DNA of 64,000 nucleotides from Shewanella algidipiscicola. Lineage in GTDB: Bacteria > Pseudomonadota > Gammaproteobacteria > Enterobacterales > Shewanellaceae. Numbering within the stretch: the stretch's first letter is position 1; each line of letters begins with the position of its first letter. Below are positions 19,306 through 32,876 of this stretch, one piece after another. The DNA lies in contig NZ_QPQT01000015.1 in NCBI RefSeq assembly GCF_003605125.1, forward strand, positions 54,451-118,450, given 5' to 3'. A model generated the notes under the pieces. That model did not search any database. It was not told the DNA's origin and worked only from the letters and a program-made list of their open reading frames with translations. The translations under genes were made by a program, and so were the position numbers.

Positions 19306-20017
19306 ATCCGACACCATTCAAGTGGGCCTGACTAATACGTTTGCCTGCAGTTATTTACCCGAGCGGCAAGAACAATTAATGGTGCTGCAAGAGGATAGCT
19401 TTAATATCAACCTATTTGAGCAACTACTTGGACTGGGGTTTCGCCGCAGTGGTGATACTTTGTATAAACCCCATTGCCCACATTGCTCAGCCTGCATGCC
19501 AATTCGCATCCCAGTTAAGCAGTTTAGCCTGTCGAGACGGCAAAAACGGACCTTAAAAAATAACCGCGATCTCAGTTGGACAATCGTCACCACTACCACT
19601 GACGAACACTACCAGCTATATCACGATTATATAGCGCAGCGGCACAGTGACGGCCCCATGTACCCGCCATCGAGGGAGCAATATGATCATTTTATTCATT
19701 GCGCTTGGCATCAACCTCTGTTGATTGAAGTTCATCATAATCACACGCTTATCGGCGTTGCTGTCACAGATATCCTGCCAAACAGCCTGTCGGCAATTTA
19801 CAGTTTTTTCTCACCCAATGAAGACAAACGTTCCTTGGGTGCCTTAATGATCCTAATCCAATGTCGCTTAGCTAAGTTAATGAACAAAGAGTTTGTCTAT
19901 TTAGGTTATCAAATAGATGAGTCACGAAAGATGAATTACAAAAAAGCTTACCAACCTTATGAGATATTGACCGCAACGGGTTGGCAGCAAAGTGGATCTT
20001 GTCATACAAAACCGTAA
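19295..20017 (+). CDS. bpt: Aspartate/glutamate leucyltransferase (Bpt)
   Basis: Arginyltransferase-like protein of 240 residues of the bacterial Bpt group, which transfers Leu to proteins with N-terminal Asp or Glu. The N-terminal cysteine cluster (CPHCSAC at about 61-67 in [18 protein letters not shown]) and [18 protein letters not shown] are family hallmarks; the C-terminal half is a GNAT fold ending [24 protein letters not shown]. The start is TTG 19295, inside the aat gene. With aat, clpS and clpA it completes a leucine-based N-degron pathway. A eukaryote-like arginyltransferase specificity is less likely in bacteria. Confidence 0.92.
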   Translation: MTSKSDTIQVGLTNTFACSYLPERQEQLMVLQEDSFNINLFEQLLGLGFRRSGDTLYKPHCPHCSACMPIRIPVKQFSLSRRQKRTLKNNRDLSWTIVTTTTDEHYQLYHDYIAQRHSDGPMYPPSREQYDHFIHCAWHQPLLIEVHHNHTLIGVAVTDILPNSLSAIYSFFSPNEDKRSLGALMILIQCRLAKLMNKEFVYLGYQIDESRKMNYKKAYQPYEILTATGWQQSGSCHTKP

Positions 20018-20128
20018 AATAACGGTCAATTGTTATTTACTAGGATAACGAAGCACCTCTTTACAGCAGACCGATTTTGCGGCATGATACGCCCGTTTTT
20101 AATATTTGAAGGCTAACAGGATAACTGA

Positions 20129-20350
<222 letters not shown>

Positions 20351-20370
20351 AGTTAGCTAACGAGTTATTA

Positions 20371-20394
20371 AAAGCCGGCAAAGCCGGTTTTTTG
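20371..20394 (+). terminator. infA terminator
   Basis: AAAGCCGGC-AAA-GCCGGTTTTTT: a GC-rich stem with one G-U pair followed by a T run. Confidence 0.85.
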
Positions 20395-20487
20395 GTTTAC
20401 TAGATTTAGTTTCATATTGTAGTTTTACACAACTAAAGTCAGTGGACTCTGCATTATCTATGCATATTTTACCGAACGATAGATAGC

Positions 20488-20514
20488 AAAAAGGCTGCAA
20501 TTGCAGCCTTTTTT
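20488..20514 (-). terminator. clpA terminator
   Basis: AAAAAGGCTGCAA / TTGCAGCCTTTTTT, a perfect palindromic hairpin with T runs on both strands, 20 bases beyond the clpA stop. Confidence 0.88.
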
Positions 20515-20533
20515 AATGGATGGTTAATCCACT

Positions 20534-22789
20534 TTAGTGGGTCACTTTTTCGAGGCGCTCAACCTTGATAGTCAACTTATCACCATCAACATCTACCCGA
20601 GCAGTTCCCCCCTTCTCTAGCTGGCCGAATAAGATTTCATCGGCAAGTGGCCGCTTGATAAGTTCTGTGACCACACGCGCCATTGGGCGAGCCCCCATCG
20701 ATTTATCATAGCCTTTTTCAGCCAGTAAGGTTCTGGCTTCATCGCTCACTTCCAGTGTGACAGCTTTGTCGTCTAGCTGGGCTTGCAGCTCAACTAAGAA
20801 CTTATCGACCACTTTGGCGATAACCGTCATATCTAAGTGATTAAACCAAATAATCTCATCTAAGCGATTTCTAAACTCAGGTGAGAACACGCGATTGATC
20901 TCTGACAGTGCATCTTGACTATGATCTTGTTGCTTAAAGCCAATGGATTTACGCACCGTCTCCTGCACACCGGCGTTAGTGGTCATCACCAAGGTAACAT
21001 GCCTAAAGTCAGCTTTGCGGCCATTATTATCGGTTAAGGTGCCGTGATCCATCACCTGTAACAGCAAGTTATACACATCGGGATGTGCTTTTTCTATCTC
21101 ATCAAGCAAGACTACGCAGTGAGGATTTTTGATCACAGCATCGGTTAACAAGCCCCCTTGATCGTAACCCACATACCCTGGAGGCGCACCGATGAGCCGC
21201 GACACTGTATGGCTCTCCATATATTCGGACATATCAAAGCGCACTAGGTTAAGCCCTAAACATGCCGCGAGTTGACTGGTCACCTCGGTTTTACCCACCC
21301 CGGTCGGACCGGCAAATAGGAAGCTACCAACAGGTTTGCCTTCGCCGCTAAGCCCACTTCGAGACAAGCGGATAGCTGCACTCAGGGCTTCAATAGCCTT
21401 GTCTTGGCCAAACACCACCATCTTCAGGTTGCGCTCAAGGTTTTTGAGCATATCCTTGTCAGTGGCCGATACGGACTTCTCAGGGATACGTGCAATTTTA
21501 GCGATGATCGCCTCAATCTCACTTTGACCTATGGTTTTTTTACGTTTGCTCGCAGGCAACATCGCCATTCTGGCGCCTGCTTCGTCGATCACATCAATGG
21601 CTTTATCGGGTAGGTGCCTGTCGTTAATGTGCTTATCAGACAAGCGCGCCGCCACGCTCAGTGCAGCTAAGGTATAGCGCACCCCATGATGCTCTTCATA
21701 TTTTGACTTAAGCCCTTGCAAAATCTTAGTGGTTTCAGCCACCGAAGGCTCATTAATGTCCACTTTTTGGAAACGTCTAGCCAGTGCGCGATCTTTCTCA
21801 AAAATACTCTGATATTCTTGAAACGTGGTCGAGCCCATACAGCGTAAGTTACCGCTTGAGAGCAGAGGTTTTAGTAAGTTTGAGGCATCCATCACACCAC
21901 CAGATGCCGCACCAGCTCCTATGATGGTATGAATTTCATCGATAAACAAAATCGCATGTTCATCTTGCGTCAACTCTTTTAATAACCCTTTAAATCGCTT
22001 CTCGAAATCGCCTCTATACTTTGTGCCCGCAAGTAAGGCGCCTAGATCGAGCGAGTATACCGTCGCACTCGCCATCACTTCGGGTACCTGCTCATTAACG
22101 ATACGATAGGCTAACCCTTCGGCGATGGCTGTTTTACCAACGCCCGCCTCGCCGACCAATAACGGATTATTTTTGCGGCGGCGACATAAAATCTGAATCG
22201 AGCGTTCGATCTCTTCTGTTCGCCCAATCAGGGGATCGATATTCCCTTTACGCGCTTCTTCGTTAAGATTAGCGGTAAATTGGGTTAACTTGCTGCGCTC
22301 TTCAGTTTCTGCATGTTCTTCTGCCTGCTCTGGCTCCTGAGCATTGTCCATATCGTCTCTACCAACCCCATGAGAGATGTAATTGACCACATCTAAACGG
22401 GTCACTTCGCTGTTACGCAAGAGATAGACGGCTTGCGACTCTTGCTCACTGAAGATGGCCACCAGCACATTGGCGCCTGTGACTTCGTTTCGACCAGAGG
22501 ATTGCACATGAAACACAGCACGTTGCAGTACGCGTTGAAAACCGAGTGTCGGTTGAGTTTCTCGCTCGTCTGCAGGATCGGAGATGACCGGCGTGGTTTG
22601 TTCGATGAAGCTAGACACCTCTTCTCTGAGTTTATCGAGGTTAGCGCCACAGGCCAATAACGCCTCTTGTGCAGCCGGATTATCGATTAAAGCCAGTAAC
22701 AGATGCTCTACGGTCATATATTCGTGACGTGCGTCTCTGGCTTGTTGAAACGCCAGATTCAGTGTCACTTCAAGATCTTTATTTAGCAT
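20534..22789 (-). CDS. clpA: ATP-dependent Clp protease ATP-binding subunit ClpA
   Basis: Hsp100 unfoldase of 751 residues that feeds substrates, including N-degron proteins delivered by ClpS, to ClpP. It has the N-domain with two Clp repeats (1-145), then two AAA+ modules with Walker A motifs GEAGVGKTAIAEG and GPTGVGKTEVT and Walker B motifs ILFIDEIH and VVLLDEIEKA. An acidic linker (EPEQAEEHAETEE) separates the N-domain. ATG 22789 has an AGGGGG Shine-Dalgarno at a good distance; the frame could open at GTG 22795, but that lies too close. It follows clpS by 34 bases. Confidence 0.97.
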   Translation of the reverse strand: MLNKDLEVTLNLAFQQARDARHEYMTVEHLLLALIDNPAAQEALLACGANLDKLREEVSSFIEQTTPVISDPADERETQPTLGFQRVLQRAVFHVQSSGRNEVTGANVLVAIFSEQESQAVYLLRNSEVTRLDVVNYISHGVGRDDMDNAQEPEQAEEHAETEERSKLTQFTANLNEEARKGNIDPLIGRTEEIERSIQILCRRRKNNPLLVGEAGVGKTAIAEGLAYRIVNEQVPEVMASATVYSLDLGALLAGTKYRGDFEKRFKGLLKELTQDEHAILFIDEIHTIIGAGAASGGVMDASNLLKPLLSSGNLRCMGSTTFQEYQSIFEKDRALARRFQKVDINEPSVAETTKILQGLKSKYEEHHGVRYTLAALSVAARLSDKHINDRHLPDKAIDVIDEAGARMAMLPASKRKKTIGQSEIEAIIAKIARIPEKSVSATDKDMLKNLERNLKMVVFGQDKAIEALSAAIRLSRSGLSGEGKPVGSFLFAGPTGVGKTEVTSQLAACLGLNLVRFDMSEYMESHTVSRLIGAPPGYVGYDQGGLLTDAVIKNPHCVVLLDEIEKAHPDVYNLLLQVMDHGTLTDNNGRKADFRHVTLVMTTNAGVQETVRKSIGFKQQDHSQDALSEINRVFSPEFRNRLDEIIWFNHLDMTVIAKVVDKFLVELQAQLDDKAVTLEVSDEARTLLAEKGYDKSMGARPMARVVTELIKRPLADEILFGQLEKGGTARVDVDGDKLTIKVERLEKVTH

Positions 22790-22823
22790 AAGCACCCCCT
22801 AAATTAATCACACACTTCGAGAT

Positions 22824-23132
22824 TCAGGCTTTCTCTAATGAACACAGTAACGGATGTTGGTTTTGTCTTGCAAACTGGTTTACTTGAGCAACCTTAGTTT
22901 CTGCAATACCAAACGGAAAAATGCCACAGATCCCCTTACCTTGGTGATGTATCGCTAACATAATATCTGTGGCTTCTTGTTCGTTTTTTCTGAAAAAGAG
23001 TTGTAAAACCTCAATCACAAAATCCATTGGGGTGTAATCATCATTATTTAAAATGACTTTATACATTGATGGCGGTGAGATCTCAGCTTCAACACGCTCT
23101 TCAATGTGTTCGATATTTCCTGCTTTACCCAT
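22824..23132 (-). CDS. clpS: ClpA adaptor protein ClpS
   Basis: N-recognin of 102 residues that binds proteins with N-terminal Leu, Phe, Tyr or Trp and hands them to ClpA. The core [24 protein letters not shown] is diagnostic, and the conserved His pair in AIHHQGKG forms part of the N-degron pocket. The flexible acidic N-terminus needed for delivery is present. It is first in a clpS-clpA operon, divergent from cspD as in E. coli. Assignment is secure. Confidence 0.97.
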   Translation of the reverse strand: MGKAGNIEHIEERVEAEISPPSMYKVILNNDDYTPMDFVIEVLQLFFRKNEQEATDIMLAIHHQGKGICGIFPFGIAETKVAQVNQFARQNQHPLLCSLEKA

Positions 23133-23267
23133 CTTTAAATATTAGCCTCTAGTTTTGGCTTCTACCAAATGTTGATATTTTACTTTCACTCACCATAACA
23201 GTCATCCGACCAATAGCCCAATGATCACTATTTTTTACCTATATGTTGATTTATTGTTAAATTAATC

Positions 23268-23296
23268 TTGACATCCGCTTTTACTGATTACATTCT
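23268..23296 (+). promoter_or_regulatory. Sigma-70 promoter for cspD
   Basis: TTGACA (23268-23273), a 17-bp spacer and TACATT (23291-23296). This is one of the best sigma-70 matches in the window. It predicts a transcript start near 23303 and a 5' leader of about 70 bases, as is common for cold-shock-family genes. Confidence 0.7.
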
Positions 23297-23376
23297 GTTC
23301 ATTGAGCGGTGAATTCTCCCCGCATCATTAGTTTTACTATCTTACTGGTCAGTAAACAACAGAAGGAAGTGGAAGT

Positions 23377-23583
23377 ATGGCAAACGGAACTGTTAAATGG
23401 TTCAACAACGCCAAAGGATTCGGGTTTATCTGCCCTGAAGCTGGTGGTGAAGACGTCTTCGCACACTATTCTACCATCGAAATGGAAGGCTATCGAACTC
23501 TAAAAGCAGGCCAACCCGTCCAATTCGAGGTCGAACAAGGGCCAAAAGGGATGCACGCATCGGCAATATCACCGACTAAATAA
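23377..23583 (+). CDS. cspD: Cold-shock-domain protein CspD
   Basis: Single cold-shock domain of 68 residues with both RNA-binding motifs, here [18 protein letters not shown]. The sequence [12 protein letters not shown] rather than the CspA form NxxKGFGFI(E/T)P, and the position divergent from clpS, fit CspD, which in E. coli is induced in stationary phase and inhibits replication. Whether it has that role here is inference. A strong Shine-Dalgarno (AAGGAAG) and promoter precede it, and a terminator follows. Confidence 0.92.
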   Translation: MANGTVKWFNNAKGFGFICPEAGGEDVFAHYSTIEMEGYRTLKAGQPVQFEVEQGPKGMHASAISPTK

Positions 23584-23596
23584 GCGGGTGATACAA

Positions 23597-23627
23597 CAAA
23601 AAAAGGCAGGATATTCCTGCCTTTTTT
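23597..23627 (+). terminator. cspD terminator
   Basis: GGCAGGA-TAT-TCCTGCC flanked by seven A and six T, immediately after the stop. Confidence 0.9.
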
Positions 23628-23646
23628 ATTGGCTAATTAGGTCGAC

Positions 23647-23674
23647 AAAAAGGGAAGCCTATTGGCTTCCCTTT
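23647..23674 (-). terminator. icd terminator
   Basis: AAAGGGAAGCC-TATT-GGCTTCCCTTT hairpin, 20 bases beyond the icd stop on the minus strand. Confidence 0.8.
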
Positions 23675-23693
23675 GCTCACCACAATGACTGTC

Positions 23694-25928
<2,235 letters not shown>

Positions 25929-26211
25929 TTAGTAAAATAAAGCGTTAATAAATCAAGTGACTGTTCTATGTTCTATTTTTTCATATGACGAGAGTCAAAC
26001 TCGTCAGGAGTACGCAGATAACCTAGGTAGAGGAGCCAATCAACTTCACCACATAAACCCGAATGGCGCATGGGCTTTCGCAGCGAGCCGAGTCAATGCA
26101 ACACCACTCGCACCAACCTCTCAAAAAGCAACTACGTTTTGCTATCGATCACATTTTAATGGCCGACATCATAAATCATTCACCACAATATTCAAATTCC
26201 ACTAATGGCGA

Positions 26212-26949
26212 ATGCACAGTACAATGTCACGAATCGAATACACTACGCCAGAAGTTTTCCTTGTGAGTTCATCAAAATCAGTAAAAGCCAAACCTTATTC
26301 TCGTCGCGGCCAATCCGCACTATCGCCAACCAAGATGGCAATGGGTAAAGCAGCGGCTAGCTCAAAATTTAAAAGAGCCAAAAAAACCAGTAAGCCACGG
26401 GCAGAAAAACCAGTTATCGTACTGTTTAATAAGCCATTTGATGTATTGTGCCAGTTTACAGATGAGCAAGGCCGCCAAACCCTTAAGGATTTCATTCCCA
26501 TAAAAGAGATCTACGCCGCAGGTCGATTAGATAGAGACAGTGAAGGGCTACTGCTACTGACCAATGACGGCCAACTGCAGGCGAGCATCACCGAACCTAA
26601 AAAGCAAACTTACAAAACCTATTGGGTGCAAGTAGAAGGCGCCCCTACCGCAGAGGCATTACAAGCACTGCGTCAAGGGGTGCAATTAAAAGATGGCTTA
26701 ACCCTACCCGCTAAGGTTGAAATCATGACTGCGCCTGATGTCTGGCCTCGGCATCCGCCCATTAGAGAGCGGCAAAACATCCCGACGACTTGGCTCAGCA
26801 TTGAGATCTGCGAGGGGCGTAATCGGCAAGTCAGGCGCATGACCGCCCATGTAGGTTACCCGACACTCAGATTAATTCGTTATAAAATAGGCCAATGGAA
26901 CCTAGATGGAATTGCTAACGGTGAATATAAAGTGCTGCCACAAACCTAA
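26212..26949 (+). CDS. rluE: 23S rRNA pseudouridine 2457 synthase
   Basis: RsuA-family pseudouridine synthase, up to 245 residues. After a basic, probably disordered N-terminus (to about residue 65) comes the catalytic domain: ILFNKP-like [22 protein letters not shown], the catalytic Asp in [19 protein letters not shown], and the C-terminal [27 protein letters not shown]. No S4 domain is present, as expected for RluE. The start is uncertain: ATG 26212 and ATG 26224 are both possible and neither has a good Shine-Dalgarno. Order rluE-nudJ-mnmA-hflD-purB matches E. coli. Confidence 0.92.
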   Translation: MHSTMSRIEYTTPEVFLVSSSKSVKAKPYSRRGQSALSPTKMAMGKAAASSKFKRAKKTSKPRAEKPVIVLFNKPFDVLCQFTDEQGRQTLKDFIPIKEIYAAGRLDRDSEGLLLLTNDGQLQASITEPKKQTYKTYWVQVEGAPTAEALQALRQGVQLKDGLTLPAKVEIMTAPDVWPRHPPIRERQNIPTTWLSIEICEGRNRQVRRMTAHVGYPTLRLIRYKIGQWNLDGIANGEYKVLPQT

Positions 26950-26977
26950 GCCTGTTGATAACGACTAAAGGACCGCG

Positions 26978-27427
26978 ATGTATCGTTATAAACCTAATGT
27001 CACCGTTGCCTGTATCATAAAGTGCAAGGATAAGTATTTGATGGTCGAAGAGTCTATCGATGGCCAGCTGCGTTATAACCAGCCCGCGGGCCATCTTGAA
27101 GCTCATGAAAGCCTACTCGAAGCTTGCCAACGAGAGGTACAAGAGGAAACCGGGCTCAAGGTGACCCCGCAATCTTTAATTGGCGTTTATCAATTTCAGG
27201 CAAATTCTGAACTCGCCTTCCTGCGTTTTACCTATTTCTGCCAACTCGATAGCCAACGTACGCCGCATCCCCAAGATAGCGCCATCAATCGCGCATTATG
27301 GCTGAGTCTTGCAGAGATCCAAGCACTTAATCACCAGCTGCGTAGCCCATTAGTTCTCCAATGTATTGAAGATCAGCTACAAGGAAAACAATTTTCGACT
27401 GACGTGGTTAATTGTCAGTTTCTCTAG
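26978..27427 (+). CDS. nudJ: Nudix phosphatase NudJ
   Basis: Nudix hydrolase of 149 residues. The Nudix box reads GHLEAHESLLEACQREVQEETGL (Gx5Ex7REVQEET form). Context between rluE and mnmA, and the start MYRYKPNVTVACIIKCKDKYLMVEE, identify it as NudJ (YmfB), which in E. coli hydrolyses nucleoside di- and triphosphates and thiamine hydroxymethylpyrimidine pyrophosphate. The gap after it to mnmA is 180 bases, so mnmA probably has its own promoter. Confidence 0.9.
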   Translation: MYRYKPNVTVACIIKCKDKYLMVEESIDGQLRYNQPAGHLEAHESLLEACQREVQEETGLKVTPQSLIGVYQFQANSELAFLRFTYFCQLDSQRTPHPQDSAINRALWLSLAEIQALNHQLRSPLVLQCIEDQLQGKQFSTDVVNCQFL

Positions 27428-27607
27428 TTAGCTACCGCGCATAATGCGTGATAGAATATGCCCCCGCATATACGGCGTTGAGTGTGCATTTGTGGCTCCT
27501 GATCTCTTGTTTATCAAGATGCGGTTGAGCGCAACGACACTCGACAGTAAAGCGGCATTAACCGCTGCGCCGTAGCAACACAATTTTTTAAACGGTTTTT
27601 AGGATCT

Positions 27608-28723
27608 ATGGCACTAATCGAACCCAATCCAAACGCAAAAAAAGTCATCGTCGGTATGTCTGGTGGTGTTGATTCATCTGTTTCAGCTTATTTGCTGCTT
27701 AAACAGGGCTATCAAGTCGAAGGCCTGTTTATGAAAAACTGGGAAGAGGATGATACCGACGAATATTGCGCTGCCGCCGATGACCTAAAAGATGCACAAG
27801 CAGTATGCGATAAGCTGGGCATCACCTTGCATACGGTCAACTTTGCCGCAGAATACTGGGATAATGTATTTGAGTACTTTTTAGCCGAATACAAGGCTGG
27901 CCGTACCCCAAACCCGGATATCATGTGCAATAAAGAGATTAAATTCAAAGCGTTTTTAGAATTTGCCGATGAAATTTTAGACGCCGACTATATCGCCATG
28001 GGCCATTATGTGCGCCGCAGCGATGCCTCAGGCCAAAGCCAAATGCTACGTGGTGTCGACAGCAATAAAGATCAAAGCTACTTCCTCTATACCTTAAGCC
28101 ATGAGCAAATTGCTCGCTCGCTGTTCCCAGTCGGTGAGTTGCAAAAAAGTGAAGTACGCGACATCGCTAAAGAGATGGGGCTTATCACCCATGACAAAAA
28201 AGACAGCACTGGAATCTGCTTTATCGGCGAGCGCAAATTTACCGACTTCTTGCAAACCTTCCTGCCTGCACAGCCCGGTAAAATAGAGACTGCTGAAGGT
28301 GAAGTGATTGGCGAACACCAAGGCTTGATGTACCACACCTTAGGCCAGCGTAAGGGCTTGGGCATTGGCGGCATGAAAAACAGTGGCGACGATCCTTGGT
28401 ATGTCGTTGATAAAGATCTCGAGCGTAATGTGCTCGTCGTAGGTCAAGGCGGTCAACACCCAAGATTAATGTCGGTTGGCTTCTATGCCGATCAGCTGCA
28501 TTGGGTTGACAGAAAAGGCCCACAAGATGGTGCGCAGATCACCGTCAAAACCCGCTATCGTCAGCGCGATGTAGCTTGTAGCCTCACCTATGAAGGTGAA
28601 GATCGCATTAAAGTGATTTTTGATGAACCCGTTGCCGCAGTGACTCCTGGGCAGTCGGCCGTATTTTATGACGGTGAAGTCTGCCTCGGCGGCGGTATCA
28701 TAGATTCGTTAATAAGAGAGTAA
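27608..28723 (+). CDS. mnmA: tRNA-specific 2-thiouridylase MnmA
   Basis: Enzyme of 371 residues that makes 2-thiouridine at the wobble position of tRNA-Lys, -Glu and -Gln. The PP-loop [13 protein letters not shown] is at residues 17-29. The catalytic cysteine pair lies in [12 protein letters not shown] and [13 protein letters not shown]. It receives sulfur through the TusE relay. It is four bases upstream of hflD and leads a mnmA-hflD-purB operon. tRNA-Lys(UUU), one of its substrates, is encoded at the right end of this window. Assignment is secure. Confidence 0.96.
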   Translation: MALIEPNPNAKKVIVGMSGGVDSSVSAYLLLKQGYQVEGLFMKNWEEDDTDEYCAAADDLKDAQAVCDKLGITLHTVNFAAEYWDNVFEYFLAEYKAGRTPNPDIMCNKEIKFKAFLEFADEILDADYIAMGHYVRRSDASGQSQMLRGVDSNKDQSYFLYTLSHEQIARSLFPVGELQKSEVRDIAKEMGLITHDKKDSTGICFIGERKFTDFLQTFLPAQPGKIETAEGEVIGEHQGLMYHTLGQRKGLGIGGMKNSGDDPWYVVDKDLERNVLVVGQGGQHPRLMSVGFYADQLHWVDRKGPQDGAQITVKTRYRQRDVACSLTYEGEDRIKVIFDEPVAAVTPGQSAVFYDGEVCLGGGIIDSLIRE

Positions 28724-28726
28724 AAC

Positions 28727-30747
<2,021 letters not shown>

Positions 30748-30768
30748 GCGACTAACATTAGCGTTTAT

Positions 30769-30803
30769 AAAGGCGGTGAGCTAATGCTTACCGCCTTTAT
30801 TGT
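30769..30803 (+). terminator. purB operon terminator
   Basis: AAAGGCGGT (30769-30777) pairs with ACCGCCTTT (30790-30798), followed by a short T-rich tail. Confidence 0.78.
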
Positions 30804-30895
30804 TTTAAGCCCTTTCGATACACACTAGTCGCTATACTGAACTGTTATTGAATAGGCTATTTTATTGCCTCTCCTTCAACTAAGGTTATTACGCC

Positions 30896-32023
30896 ATGTA
30901 TACACTCAATTTCGATCTGCAAGATTTTCTCAACCACTACTGGCAGAAACAACCATTAGTGATTAAAGCCGCCTTTAAGGATTTTAACGATCCTATTTCG
31001 GCTGATGAGCTGGCTGGATTGGCCTGTGAGGAGGAGATTGCTTCTCGCATTATTTTAACCAAACCCGATAATTGGGAAATCATTCAAGGCCCTATCGAAG
31101 ATTACGCCCCCTTTGGCGAAGACAACTGGCAGCTGTTGGTACAAGCAGTTAATCACTGGTATCCAGACGCACAACCGCTAGTCGAGGCATTTAGATTCAT
31201 TCCTGACTGGCGCTTTGATGACTTAATGGTGTCATTTGCCACTCCAGGGGGGGGCGTTGGCCCACATATTGATAATTATGATGTGTTCTTATTGCAGGGC
31301 GAAGGCAAGCGCCGCTGGAAAGTGGGCCCGCAAGGCACTTATTCCCCCAGAGGTGGCGATACTCACACGGCTCTTATCGATGATTTTGAGCCCATGATTG
31401 ATGTGGTTCTCGAAGCGGGGGATATGCTCTATATTCCACCCGGTTTTCCGCACCGTGGAGAAACGCTTGAAACGGCACTGAGTTACTCTATCGGTTTTCG
31501 AGCCCCAAGCCAGCAAGAGTTAATCAGTGGTATTGCCGATCACCTGATCGACACCAATAGTGGTAATAAACGCTTTACCTCTAACCAAGAGCCTAACAGT
31601 CCAGGGTTATTGCCCACAGCGCAACAGACCCAAATGCTGGCACTACTAAGCGAACTCTTAACCCAGCCAGAACATTATCAGCAAGTGTTAGGACAACTAC
31701 TGAGCCAAAATCGCTTTGAGCTGGATATATGCGATCCCGATGGCCAGCATACTAATGATGAGCTGATCGAAGCCTTACAAGATGGTGCAACGATCCAGCG
31801 AATTGGCGGGCTAAAAGTGATCCGTTTAGAAGATGACAACCAACTAAGGTTATTCATTAATGGTGAGATCTATCGATTCGATAGCATTGAGCTCAGCATC
31901 CTAGATACCCTAGCCAACCAGTTTAGCTTCGATAACGACACCGCATTAGCGCTATGTAAACAAACGACGGTAGCCGATTATTTTATCTGGTTACTGGATC
32001 AAGGTTACGCATACCTCGCCTAG
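30896..32023 (+). CDS. roxA: Ribosomal protein uL16 3-hydroxylase RoxA (YcfD)
   Basis: 2-oxoglutarate/Fe(II) oxygenase of the JmjC cupin fold, 375 residues. It hydroxylates an arginine of ribosomal protein L16. Iron ligands are His124 and Asp126 in GPHIDNYDVF and His186 in PPGFPHRGE; the co-substrate-binding lysine/arginine region WKVG follows. The C-terminal half is the winged-helix and dimerisation part. Length and motif positions match YcfD almost exactly, and proximity to purB agrees. A terminator follows. Confidence 0.93.
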   Translation: MYTLNFDLQDFLNHYWQKQPLVIKAAFKDFNDPISADELAGLACEEEIASRIILTKPDNWEIIQGPIEDYAPFGEDNWQLLVQAVNHWYPDAQPLVEAFRFIPDWRFDDLMVSFATPGGGVGPHIDNYDVFLLQGEGKRRWKVGPQGTYSPRGGDTHTALIDDFEPMIDVVLEAGDMLYIPPGFPHRGETLETALSYSIGFRAPSQQELISGIADHLIDTNSGNKRFTSNQEPNSPGLLPTAQQTQMLALLSELLTQPEHYQQVLGQLLSQNRFELDICDPDGQHTNDELIEALQDGATIQRIGGLKVIRLEDDNQLRLFINGEIYRFDSIELSILDTLANQFSFDNDTALALCKQTTVADYFIWLLDQGYAYLA

Positions 32024-32051
32024 TGGACTTAGATCACCGCTATATAGGCAC

Positions 32052-32093
32052 AAAAAAAGCCGTTTGCCCTTGTATTAGGCAAAACGGCTTTTT
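32052..32093. terminator. Terminator between roxA and a convergent gene
   Basis: AAAAGCCGTTTGCC (32056 onward) pairs with GGCAAAACGGCTTTTT across an eight-base loop. It is long and A/T-flanked on both strands, so it is probably bidirectional. Confidence 0.9.
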
Positions 32094-32113
32094 ATCGTTT
32101 CGCGTTTAAAACG

Positions 32114-32563
32114 CTATGCGCTTTGCCATAATTTATCATCGTTATGGATCTGATACAGACTCTCAGCACGGGAGATCAACAACTGAGCAAATTTAGCTTG
32201 AGTTGGATCTTTTGTCGCACCAGAATTTTTCAAGTTTTCCGCTTTTAACTGCCATATCATCGAAAAATGACGGATCGCATCACGCGCCGATGTGGCCACC
32301 TTTACGTCCACATAATCTGACGGTAAATCGCCCGACATCACCCAAAAAGTTTGTGGCTTAGGTTGCTTAGACTCCATCTTCCACACCGCTAAATAAGGTG
32401 CAAGGTAGCGACTCTCGGCAGCGATCACCTTACTGGGGATCACCCCTTTTTCGGCTAAAAAACGATTGGCTTTTTGAAAGTGTTCCCTGATCCACTGCTG
32501 GGTAAGTGCTTCTTGCTCTTGTTCACTCAAAGGTTGAGTTTGATCGACTGCTTGTTCCGTCAT
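32114..32563 (-). CDS. DUF4826-like cytosolic protein
   Basis: Protein of 149 residues without signal peptide or membrane helix. It begins with a Glu/Gln-rich segment and contains QWIREHFQKANRFLAEKGVIP, then ESRYLAPYLAVWKMES, and FWVMSGDLPSDYVDV. I believe this is the DUF4826 family common in Shewanella and relatives, which has no known function; that label is from memory of the pattern. It is monocistronic, convergent with roxA and divergent from leucine dehydrogenase. Confidence 0.7.
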   Translation of the reverse strand: MTEQAVDQTQPLSEQEQEALTQQWIREHFQKANRFLAEKGVIPSKVIAAESRYLAPYLAVWKMESKQPKPQTFWVMSGDLPSDYVDVKVATSARDAIRHFSMIWQLKAENLKNSGATKDPTQAKFAQLLISRAESLYQIHNDDKLWQSA

Positions 32564-32876
32564 ACTGCTTCCTATTGTTGTTATAATATTGGCGTCATTG
32601 TCTGTGCATCGACTATCTACACCGGTAGGCTAAACCTTATAGCCACTGGCGATGAGATCACTACCATTATCTTGATATCAGGTAAAAATAACCGCCAAGC
32701 TTACGTTAACGTAAAGTGGAAAGCTAAATTGCCACCTACATCACGATAATAACTCATCTTTAGCTTTGTTGAGAGTATCGCTAAATGTTATCGTTCTGCA
32801 ATAAATATAACAAGCCGTCGAAGTCGCCTATTTGTTGTACCTCGGCGTTTTAATTCCCAAGTGGAGAACACCTAAA
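32564..32876. other. Divergent regulatory region upstream of leucine dehydrogenase
   Basis: A 313-bp non-coding region. The notable element is the perfect 14-bp palindrome at 32701-32714. No other structure or credible ORF is evident. Confidence 0.6.
32701..32714. promoter_or_regulatory. Probable LiuR operator upstream of leucine dehydrogenase
   Basis: Perfect palindrome TTACGTTAACGTAA, within CTTACGTTAACGTAAAG. It has the form of the LiuR boxes described for branched-chain amino-acid catabolism genes of gammaproteobacteria, and sits 163 bases before a leucine dehydrogenase. Assignment to LiuR is from established regulon knowledge plus position. Confidence 0.7.

Noticed and set aside
25957..26266. 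Short plus-strand ORFs between icd and rluE
   Set aside because: Overlapping frames with unlikely composition in a divergent promoter region; no support for a gene.
28087..28523. Three minus-strand ORFs inside mnmA
   Set aside because: All are shadows of mnmA, with low-quality composition and no Shine-Dalgarno evidence.
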